Positions 1 through 5,308 of a stretch of DNA of 7,359 bases are shown here, one piece after another (position 1 is the stretch's first letter; each line of letters starts with the position of its first letter). The notes under the pieces were generated by a model. The model saw only the letters and a list, made by a program, of their open reading frames with translations. It did no database searches and had not been told where the DNA came from. A program made the translations under genes and the position numbers. This stretch comes from Clostridia bacterium (GTDB lineage Bacteria; Bacillota; Clostridia; Christensenellales; CAG-917), in NCBI GenBank assembly GCA_900754695.1, contig CAAEDU010000050.1, positions 1 through 7,359 of the forward strand, in the 5' to 3' direction.

Positions 1-9
1 CGCCGGGGT

Positions 10-62
10 GCAGGGGCAGAGCCCCTGCCAAGGCTTAAGAGGCTGCGCCCCTGCCGGGGCGC
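10..62. repeat. GC-rich double hairpin downstream of uppP
   Basis: Two adjacent hairpins are visible. GCAGGGGC (10-17) pairs with GCCCCTGC (21-28) around an AGA loop, and GCGCCCC (45-51) pairs with GGGGCGC (56-62) around TGCC. The sequence GCCCCTGC occurs a second time at 47-54, so the 10-17 arm could pair with either copy and the two folds exclude one another. The element begins 9 bases beyond the uppP stop codon. It has no T tract on either strand, so it is not a classical intrinsic terminator. It resembles the GC-rich intergenic hairpin repeats common in clostridial genomes and may still act in transcript-end processing; that role is inferred. Confidence 0.55.
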
Positions 63-70
63 GGCGGCGA

Positions 71-826
71 TTATAAAACAACAAACGAAACGGCGGCGAG
101 GGCGGCGGTGTAGAAGGCGAAGGGGAGGGCGGAGCGTTTGCGGACGAGGGCGAGAAAGAACTTTATCGCGGCGCAGCCCGCGACGAACGCGGCGGCGACG
201 CCCGCAACGAGAGGGAGGACGGGGACATCGGCGAGCCCGCCCGAAACTGCGAGCTCGGTGCCCTCATAGAGCGCGGAGCCGAGGATGACAGGGACTGAGA
301 GCAGAAAAGAGAACTCCGCCGCGGCAGGGCGCGGCACCCCGGAAAGCCTGAGTGCGGCGACGGTGGCGCCGCTCCGCGAGATGCCGGGGAGCACGGCTAT
401 ACCCTGCAAAAAGCCGGTTAAGACGCTTGTTTTGACAGATAAAGGACGGTTTTCGTCGGGAGAGAACTTTTCCGAGAGGATGAGGAGGAATGAAGTCGCG
501 GCAAAGCCCAGGGGGAGATAGGCGCCGTCTATGAGGGCGGGCGCGAGATATTTGAAGAGTAGGGCGAGGGCGACGGTGGGGAGGCAGGCGAGGATGAGGA
601 AGAGGAGAGTGCGGCGGTGTTCTTTGCGGAAGAGGGAGAGGAGGGGGCGCCGCATCACGATGATGACGGAGAGCAGGGTGCCGAGGTGCAGGCAGATGTT
701 GAAGAAGAGGTCCTCTTCGCCCACGCCGAGCTTTTCCAGCAACAGGAGATGCCCGGATGAAGACACGGGCAGGAACTCTCCCGCGCCCTGCACCAGCCCG
801 AGGACGACGGCTTCCCAAACGCTCAT
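71..826 (-). CDS. uppP: Undecaprenyl-diphosphatase (UppP/BacA family)
   Basis: Integral membrane phosphatase that converts undecaprenyl diphosphate to undecaprenyl phosphate, recycling the lipid carrier used for peptidoglycan and other envelope polymers; overproduction in this family gives bacitracin resistance. The 251 residues hold both family signatures. The N-terminal one is GLVQGAGEFLPVSSSGHL (residues 10-27), with Glu17, Ser22-24 and His26. The second is PGISRSGAT (147-155), with Arg151. The rest is mostly hydrophobic, with about seven or eight candidate membrane segments, the last running to the C terminus. The length is slightly short compared with the usual 260-280. QG-A-G-E replaces the more usual QG-L/I-T-E, a mild change. 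The ATG is supported by AAAGGAG at 831-837, four bases upstream. The gene is divergent from ychF and appears monocistronic here. The family assignment is near certain; the symbol follows from it. Confidence 0.96.
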   Translation of the reverse strand: MSVWEAVVLGLVQGAGEFLPVSSSGHLLLLEKLGVGEEDLFFNICLHLGTLLSVIIVMRRPLLSLFRKEHRRTLLFLILACLPTVALALLFKYLAPALIDGAYLPLGFAATSFLLILSEKFSPDENRPLSVKTSVLTGFLQGIAVLPGISRSGATVAALRLSGVPRPAAAEFSFLLSVPVILGSALYEGTELAVSGGLADVPVLPLVAGVAAAFVAGCAAIKFFLALVRKRSALPFAFYTAALAAVSFVVL

Positions 827-830
827 ATCA

Positions 831-850
831 CTCCTTTCCCGTCCTTTCCC
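831..850 (-). promoter_or_regulatory. uppP ribosome binding site, with a duplicated copy upstream
   Basis: Read on the minus strand, GGGAAAGGA occurs twice with a 10-base period (842-850, then 832-840). Only the gene-proximal copy, extended to AAAGGAG (831-837), sits at the right distance (4 bases) from the uppP ATG. The distal copy is 14 bases upstream of the start and is probably a chance tandem duplication or a standby site. Confidence 0.6.
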
Positions 851-876
851 CGTCCGCGGAAAATGTCCGCGTTCGC

Positions 877-905
877 TTTACTCACGGGCGGCGGTAGTTT
901 ATAAT
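877..905 (+). promoter_or_regulatory. Promoter for ychF-argS
   Basis: A perfect -10 box TATAAT (900-905) lies exactly 17 bases downstream of TTTACT (877-882), which matches four of six bases of the sigma-70/sigma-A -35 consensus. Transcription would start near 912, giving a leader of about 65 bases before the ychF ATG. An inverted repeat, CGCGGA (855-860) with TCCGCG (866-871), ends 5 bases upstream of the -35 box and could be an operator; that is speculative. Confidence 0.72.
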
Positions 906-911
906 TGTTCT

Positions 912-940
912 ACTATATTCAAAAAGTAACTCTTTAAGAA
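912..940 (-). promoter_or_regulatory. Possible promoter for uppP
   Basis: On the minus strand TATAGT (917-912) matches five of six bases of the -10 consensus and lies 17 bases from TTCTTA (940-935), which matches only three of six -35 bases. Transcription would start near 905 and run through the ychF promoter region, so the two divergent promoters would overlap and could compete. It is the best of several weak options in this AT-rich patch (895-940). Confidence 0.33.
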
Positions 941-964
941 CGCGGGGCGGCGCGCCGTTCCGCG
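941..964 (+). promoter_or_regulatory. Stable hairpin in the ychF leader
   Basis: Bases 941-950 pair with 955-964 around a CGCG loop: ten pairs, eight of them G-C and two G-T wobbles at 946/959 and 947/958. The hairpin ends two bases before the GAGGAGGG ribosome binding site (967-974). No T tract follows, so it is not a terminator. Its place between promoter and ribosome binding site suggests an effect on mRNA stability or initiation of translation; this is inferred from position only. Confidence 0.5.
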
Positions 965-976
965 CCGAGGAGGGAT

Positions 977-2059
977 ATGAAACTCGGAGTTGTCGGACTT
1001 CCGAACGTCGGCAAGAGCACGCTGTTCAACGCCATCACCAAGGCGGGGGCGGCGGCGGCGAACTACGCATTCTGCACCATCGAGCCCAATGTTGGGGTGG
1101 TGGCGGTGCCCGATGAGCGGCTTGACAAACTTGCGGCACTCTACGACAGCAAGAAGGTCACCCCCACCACGCTGGAATTTGTGGACATCGCGGGGCTGGT
1201 CAAGGGCGCGAGCAAGGGCGAGGGCTTGGGCAACAAGTTCCTCTCCCACATCAGGGAAGTGGACGCCGTCGTGCACGTGGTCAGGTGCTTCGACGACGAG
1301 AACATCATCCATGTAGACGGCTCGGTTGACCCGCTGCGGGACATGGAGACGATAAATCTGGAGCTCATTTTCGCCGACCTCGAGACGCTGGAGCGGCGCA
1401 TCGCGAAGGCGCAGAGCATGCTGAAAGCGGACAAGAAGTACGCCGAGGACGCGGACAGGCTGGACAAGATGAAGGCGTGGCTTGAAAGCGGCAAACCGCT
1501 GAGGTCTCTGCCCATGGACGAGGAGTTCAAGGCGTTTGCGGAAGAGCAGTTTTTGCTGACGATGAAGCCGGTCATCTATGTCGCCAACGTGGACGAGGGT
1601 GGGCTTTGCGGCAACTCATACACCGAGAAGGTGACGGCGGCGGCGCAGGCGGAGGGCGCGGAGTGCATCGTGCTTTGCGCCAAGCTCGAGGAGGATCTCA
1701 GCGAGCTCGACGACGAGGAACGCGAGATGTTCATGGCGGAGTACGGGCTCGAAGAGAGCGGGCTTGACAAGCTGGTCAAGGCGTCGTATAAGCTGCTCGG
1801 TCTCATCAGCTATCTGACTGCGGGCGAGAAGGAGACGAGGGCGTGGACCATCGTCAAGGGCACCAAGGCGCCGCAGGCGGCGGGCAAGATCCACAGCGAC
1901 TTCGAGAAGGGTTTCATCCGCGCGGAGATAGTGGACTATGAGACGTTGCTGGAATGCGGCTCCTTCGCCGCGGCAAAGGAAAAAGGAAAGGTGAGGAGCG
2001 AAGGCAAGGACTACGTCATGCGCGAAAACGACGTCGTCCTCTTCCGCTTCAATGTTTGA
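977..2059 (+). CDS. ychF: Redox-regulated ribosome-binding ATPase YchF (OLA1 family)
   Basis: Cytosolic Obg-family P-loop NTPase. Family members prefer ATP, bind ribosomes and influence translation and stress responses. The 360 residues match the usual length (E. coli about 363). The P-loop GLPNVGKST is at 7-15, with Leu8 in the position typical of hydrophobic-substituted NTPases. The effector-region signature YAFCTIEPN is at 30-38, the G3 motif DIAGLVKGASKGEGLG at 70-85 and the family NVDE motif (in place of NKxD) at 204-207. An alpha-helical insertion spans about 130-190 and a TGS domain about 278-360. The usual tyrosine-proline in the CTIEPN motif is Tyr-Ala here; Cys33, the position linked to redox control in E. 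coli, is kept. The start is supported by GAGGAGGG (967-974), though the spacing to the ATG is short. It overlaps argS by 8 bases. Confidence 0.97.
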   Translation: MKLGVVGLPNVGKSTLFNAITKAGAAAANYAFCTIEPNVGVVAVPDERLDKLAALYDSKKVTPTTLEFVDIAGLVKGASKGEGLGNKFLSHIREVDAVVHVVRCFDDENIIHVDGSVDPLRDMETINLELIFADLETLERRIAKAQSMLKADKKYAEDADRLDKMKAWLESGKPLRSLPMDEEFKAFAEEQFLLTMKPVIYVANVDEGGLCGNSYTEKVTAAAQAEGAECIVLCAKLEEDLSELDDEEREMFMAEYGLEESGLDKLVKASYKLLGLISYLTAGEKETRAWTIVKGTKAPQAAGKIHSDFEKGFIRAEIVDYETLLECGSFAAAKEKGKVRSEGKDYVMRENDVVLFRFNV

Positions 2060-3758
2060 TATGTTTGAAAGAGAGATCGCGGAAAGTGTAGCGGCGGCGA
2101 GCGCGGGCGCGCTTGCCCCGGAGGAAGTGCAGGCGGCGCTCGAGATCCCCAAGGACGCAAAACTCGGGGACCTCGCTCTGCCGTGTTTCAAGTTCGCGCG
2201 GACGATGCGGAAAGCCCCGCCCGTCATCGCGAAGGAGCTTGCGGAAGCGCTCACCGCCCCGGACGTCGTGGGCAGGACGGAGATCGCGGGAGGATATCTC
2301 AATTTCTTCTTCTCGCCCGACGCCTTGGTGGGGAGGCTGGCTGCGGGTGCGGAGAGAGACTGGAGCGTCACCGCGGGCGAGAAAGAGGGCGAAGGCAGGA
2401 CGGTCTGCATAGATTTCAGCTCCGTCAACATCGCAAAGCCATTCCACATCGGGCACCTCTCCACTACGGTCATAGGCGCGGCGCTCTACCGCATCTTCGC
2501 ATATCTCGGCTATAAGCCCGTGGGCATCAATCATCTCGGCGACTGGGGGACTCAGTTCGGCAAGCTCATCGTCGCGGTGAAGAAGTGGTCGGACATCGAA
2601 GAGGTGCGAAAAAGGGACGAATATTATCTCAACTCCCTCTATGTGCGCTATCACAAAGAGGCGGAGAACGACCCCTCGCTCGACGACGAGGCGAGGGCGT
2701 GGTTCAAACGCATCGAGGACGGCGACCGCGAGGCGACGGAGTATTTTTCCGTCTTCAAGGAAGTCACCATGCGCGCGGTGGGGAAGATATACGACCGTCT
2801 TGGCGTGAAGTTCGACAGCTATGCGGGCGAGAGTTTCTACAACGACAAGATGCAGCCCTGCCTCGACATTTTGGAGGAGAAGGGACTGCTTACGGAGTCC
2901 GACGGCGCGGAAGTGGTGCGGCTGGACGAATGGGACATGCCGCCCTGCCTTCTGGTCAAGGCGGACGGCGCGACTCTCTATGCCACGCGCGACATCGCCG
3001 CGGCGTACTACCGCGCGAAGACCTACGACTTCTACAAGTGCCTTTATGTGGTGGCTTATCAGCAGAATCTGCACTTTAAGCAGCTGTTTAAGGTGCTTGA
3101 ACTGATGGGTTTTGAAAAAGCCGCGGATATGGAACACATCGCGTTCGGCATGGTATCGCTGGAAGAAGGCTCCATGTCAACGCGCAGCGGCAGGGTGGTA
3201 TGGCTCGCCGAGGTGCTGGACAAGGCGGTGGAAAAGGCGAGGCAGATCATCGAGGAGAAGAACCCCGATCAGCCCGATAAGGACGCCGTCGCCGAGAACG
3301 TGGGCGTGGGAGCGGTGGTGTTTTCCGCGCTTTGGAACAACCGCATCAAGGACATCGTTTTCTCATTCGACAAGGTGCTCAACTTCGACGGCGAGACCGC
3401 GCCCTATGTGCAGTATACTCATGCGAGGTGCGCCAGCGCATTGAGAAAGGGCGGCGTGTTCGACCTCGCGGCGGCGGACATGAGCGCGATCGCGACGGAA
3501 GAGGGGACGGACGTCGTCAAGTGCCTGCTCGCTTTCGAAGACGCGGTGCGCCTTGCGGCGAAAACGAGAGAGCCCTGCTACGTCACCCGCTATGCGGTGG
3601 AGCTTGCGGAAAAATTCAACCGCTTCTACATCGGTCACCGCATCGTGAGCGAGGACAAGGGCGCGACAAACGCCCGCCTCTTCCTTGCGCATATGGTCAA
3701 AAACACGTTGAAGACCGCGCTCGGGCTCATCGGCATCGCCGCGCCCGAGACCATGTGA
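2052..3758 (+). CDS. argS: Arginyl-tRNA synthetase (class Ia)
   Basis: Charges tRNA-Arg with arginine in the cytosol, an essential step of translation. The 568 residues are a normal length. An N-terminal additional domain (about 1-105) contains the typical GDLALPCFKFAR (39-50) and GGYLNFFFS (80-88). The catalytic domain has SSVNIAKPFHIGHL (123-136) with the HIGH motif at 132-135, then GINHLGDWGTQFGKL (158-172). The KMSKS counterpart is GSMSTRSG (373-380), degenerate as in many ArgRSs; Lys129, just before HIGH, is the residue reported to compensate in such enzymes. A DALR-type anticodon-binding domain follows (about 448-568), ending in the typical LLGI-APE-M-like tail. The ATG lies inside the end of ychF and no ribosome binding site is visible, so translational coupling is likely; Met4 (2061) just after the ychF stop is an alternative start. 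Confidence 0.97.
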   Translation: MFDMFEREIAESVAAASAGALAPEEVQAALEIPKDAKLGDLALPCFKFARTMRKAPPVIAKELAEALTAPDVVGRTEIAGGYLNFFFSPDALVGRLAAGAERDWSVTAGEKEGEGRTVCIDFSSVNIAKPFHIGHLSTTVIGAALYRIFAYLGYKPVGINHLGDWGTQFGKLIVAVKKWSDIEEVRKRDEYYLNSLYVRYHKEAENDPSLDDEARAWFKRIEDGDREATEYFSVFKEVTMRAVGKIYDRLGVKFDSYAGESFYNDKMQPCLDILEEKGLLTESDGAEVVRLDEWDMPPCLLVKADGATLYATRDIAAAYYRAKTYDFYKCLYVVAYQQNLHFKQLFKVLELMGFEKAADMEHIAFGMVSLEEGSMSTRSGRVVWLAEVLDKAVEKARQIIEEKNPDQPDKDAVAENVGVGAVVFSALWNNRIKDIVFSFDKVLNFDGETAPYVQYTHARCASALRKGGVFDLAAADMSAIATEEGTDVVKCLLAFEDAVRLAAKTREPCYVTRYAVELAEKFNRFYIGHRIVSEDKGATNARLFLAHMVKNTLKTALGLIGIAAPETM

Positions 3759-3763
3759 TCACA
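3754..3763. repeat. 10-bp palindrome across two abutting stop codons
   Basis: TGTGATCACA is a perfect palindrome. It contains the argS stop (TGA, 3756-3758) and, on the other strand, the stop of the convergent gene (TCA, 3759-3761), with no base between them. It follows simply from both genes ending in -TG TGA, so it may have no function. Confidence 0.6.
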
Positions 3764-4175
3764 GGAATTTGCGCAGAGCGCGGACGTTTTTGTCGTAGAG
3801 CTTGAGCAATTCTTTTGCCGAAGGGGGCACCTCGTCGTGCTCCTTTTGCATTTCGTTGACGCACTTTTGCAGGCTGACGACGCCCATTTCGTAGCCCTCG
3901 ATGAGCATGCGCGCGATGTGAGATGCGTCGTTGTTGAGCATGGCGTTGACCTTGGAGCTCGCTTTCAGCATGGTCTTGCCGAGCTTGCCGCCCTCCGCTT
4001 CCGCGATCTCCTCCCGCGTGAGACCGCGCTTTGCTTCCTCCATCAGCTCGCACATGCCGCGTTTCTGCTCGGACATGAGCGCGGCGAGAGCCTTGTCTTC
4101 CACATAAGGCATGACGTTGTCGATGGCGTCCGTGCCCATGACGGTGCTGCGCACCATTTCTCTCAAAATCTTCAT
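3759..4175 (-). CDS. Met-rich all-helical protein, possibly ferritin-like (DUF2383-type) four-helix bundle
   Basis: I do not recognise this 138-residue protein with certainty. It has no signal peptide or membrane segment and reads as almost entirely helical, with probable helices at about 4-34, 36-62, 66-112 (possibly broken near 80) and 117-137. It contains 12 methionines, many on presumed helix faces (for example Met34, 41, 45, 69, 79, 90, 97). The stretch NNDASHIARMLIEGYEMGVVS (81-101) loosely recalls the third and fourth helices of DUF2383/PA2169-like ferritin-superfamily proteins, but no clear E-x-x-H metal motif is visible. The start is well supported: AGGAGG (4181-4186, minus strand) lies 5 bases before the ATG. 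It converges with argS without spacing and is divergent from the transketolase operon. I found no convincing promoter for it. It is very likely a real gene; the fold is a guess. Confidence 0.82.
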   Translation of the reverse strand: MKILREMVRSTVMGTDAIDNVMPYVEDKALAALMSEQKRGMCELMEEAKRGLTREEIAEAEGGKLGKTMLKASSKVNAMLNNDASHIARMLIEGYEMGVVSLQKCVNEMQKEHDEVPPSAKELLKLYDKNVRALRKFL

Positions 4176-4319
4176 GTTGACCTCCTGAGGGTAGTCTTTG
4201 CAGGGGAGCGCGATTTATGCCCGTACCCGCGCGGGGCGCGTGCGGACGAGTGCGCATCCGCGCGTTTTCAAGGAGAAATATTCTCTTTCTTAAAGTAGAA
4301 ATTTTAATAATATTCGGTA

Positions 4320-4348
4320 TTGACGGACGGGAAGTTTTGACCTATAAT
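4320..4348 (+). promoter_or_regulatory. Strong promoter of the transketolase operon
   Basis: TTGACG (4320-4325, five of six consensus bases) is followed after exactly 17 bases by a perfect TATAAT (4343-4348). This is close to the ideal vegetative sigma-A promoter and predicts a start near 4355. It fits high expression, which the strongly C-ending codon choice of the downstream genes also suggests. A second TTGACC (4337-4342) lacks a good -10 box at the right distance. Confidence 0.87.
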
Positions 4349-4350
4349 TT

Positions 4351-4364
4351 AATAGTAAACTATT
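4351..4364. repeat. Inverted repeat at the predicted transcription start
   Basis: AATAGT (4351-4356), a two-base centre (AA) and ACTATT (4359-4364) form a perfect 6-bp inverted repeat directly after the -10 box. The position is that of a classic operator over +1. In this AT-rich patch a short repeat can arise by chance. Confidence 0.45.
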
Positions 4365-4457
4365 TGACGGACGGTCACACACGCCCCGACGCAGGCGGGA
4401 GAGCACAAAAAGTCAAAGGTTATACGCCAAAAGGAAAATTATGTAGGAGGGCAAAAT

Positions 4458-5297
4458 ATGCCAAACAATGTTTCTGTTGCAGAGCTGAAAGCAAAGGCAA
4501 AAGAACTGCGCCTGAACATCGTGCAGACCACGTTCAATGCCACTTCCGGTCACGTGGGAGGATCCATGTCCAGCGCGGATATGCTCATCGCGCTGTACTT
4601 CAAGTATCTCAACGTCGATCCGAAGAACCCCGACTGGGATGAGAGAGACCGCTTTGTCATGTCCAAGGGTCACTGCGCGCTCGCGTACGTTCCCTGCCTG
4701 GCGATGAGAGGCTATCTCGATCTCAACGAGGTCATGAGGAACTTCAACAAGACGGAGTCCGCCTACGGCATGCACCCCGACAGCAAGAAGATCCGCGGCT
4801 GCGATGCGTCCACCGGTTCGCTCGGACACGGGCTTCCCATGGCGGTCGGCATGGCGCTCGGTCTCAGGCTGAAGAAGATAAACAGCAAGGTCGTCGTCAT
4901 GACGGGCGACGGCGAGTGCCAGGAAGGTTCCAACTGGGAGGCGGCGATGAGCGCGGCTCACTTCGGTCTCAAGAACCTCATTTGGATCATCGACCGCAAC
5001 CATTTCGAGATCGACGGCAACACCGAGGACGTCATGTCTCTCGAGCCGCTGGACAAGAAGGTCGAAGCATTCGGGTTCAAAGTGCTCAAGTGCAACGGCA
5101 ACAAGATGGAAGAAGTGGACAAGACCCTCGCCGAGGCTTGGGCAACGGAAGGTCCCGTCTGCATCATCTCCGACACCGTCAAGGGCTATGGCGTCAAGCA
5201 GTACGAAGGCAAGGCGACCAGCCACTATTGCTCCTTCGGCGCCGAAGAGAGCGAAGTGAAGAAGTTCATTGACGAAATCAAGAACAGAGAATTTTAA
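4458..5297 (+). CDS. Transketolase, N-terminal (ThDP-binding) subunit
   Basis: First half of a two-gene transketolase, cytosolic, which with the next gene transfers two-carbon ketol units between sugar phosphates. The 279 residues match the usual split subunit. Visible motifs are SGHVGGSMSSADML (30-43), FVMSKGHCALAY (67-78), MHPD (105-108) and CDASTGSLGHGLPMAVGMALG (115-135). The Mg/ThDP site is GDGECQEGSNWEA (150-162), ending with IIDRNHFEIDG (177-187), where Asn181 closes the motif. The common GHPGG is GHVGG here, and the C-terminal region that is usually W-H-G reads S-H-Y (255-257, His256 kept). The start follows TAGGAGGG (4444-4451), at good spacing. It is first in an operon and followed 11 bases later by the C-terminal subunit, whose ribosome binding site overlaps this stop codon. 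Sugar specificity cannot be told from this subunit. Confidence 0.94.
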   Translation: MPNNVSVAELKAKAKELRLNIVQTTFNATSGHVGGSMSSADMLIALYFKYLNVDPKNPDWDERDRFVMSKGHCALAYVPCLAMRGYLDLNEVMRNFNKTESAYGMHPDSKKIRGCDASTGSLGHGLPMAVGMALGLRLKKINSKVVVMTGDGECQEGSNWEAAMSAAHFGLKNLIWIIDRNHFEIDGNTEDVMSLEPLDKKVEAFGFKVLKCNGNKMEEVDKTLAEAWATEGPVCIISDTVKGYGVKQYEGKATSHYCSFGAEESEVKKFIDEIKNREF

Positions 5298-5308
5298 GGA
5301 GGACTACT

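Larger units (their letters stand above)
4320..4374 (+). repeat. Direct repeat TTGACGGACGG flanking the promoter
   Basis: The 11-base sequence TTGACGGACGG is present at 4320-4330 and again at 4364-4374, 44 bases apart (about four helical turns). The first copy contains the -35 box; the second lies just downstream of the predicted transcription start. Two identical sites on the same face of the helix on either side of a start site suit a repressor that loops or bridges, but no regulator is known here. Confidence 0.6.
4176..4457. other. Divergent intergenic region
   Basis: This 282-base spacer separates the minus-strand helical protein gene from the transketolase operon. Bases 4187-4265 are GC-rich and hold no gene I can support, only short chance inverted repeats such as GCGGA/TCCGC around 4240-4260. 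Bases 4273-4365 switch abruptly to AT-rich and hold the operon promoter, direct repeats and an inverted repeat. The remaining part (about 4355-4457) is a leader of roughly 100 bases without a recognisable riboswitch or leader peptide. Confidence 0.6.

Noticed and set aside
264..818. A 184-codon minus-strand open frame overlapping uppP in another frame
   Set aside because: Arg/Pro-rich composition typical of a shifted frame, while uppP in the correct frame has all family motifs.
2049..3137. A 362-codon minus-strand open frame across argS
   Set aside because: Opposite a fully conserved ArgRS, Arg/His/Val-rich composition, no ribosome binding site of note and no recognisable motif; a GC-driven shadow.
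3754..3763. A CRP-type binding site (TGTGA/TCACA half-sites)
   Set aside because: The half-sites abut with no 6-base spacer, lie between convergent genes and coincide with two stop codons.
3771..3791. GCGC-AGA-GCGC followed by TTTTT as a terminator for argS
   Set aside because: Only a 4-bp stem, with five unpaired bases before the T tract, lying inside the coding region of the convergent gene.
4355..4457. A riboswitch or leader peptide in the about 100-base transketolase leader
   Set aside because: No recognisable conserved core such as the ThDP (THI box) elements and no strong stem or short reading frame with a ribosome binding site was visible.
4217..4642. A plus-strand open frame through the transketolase promoter and leader
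   Set aside because: It spans the promoter, operator repeats and leader and enters the transketolase gene out of frame; no family resemblance.
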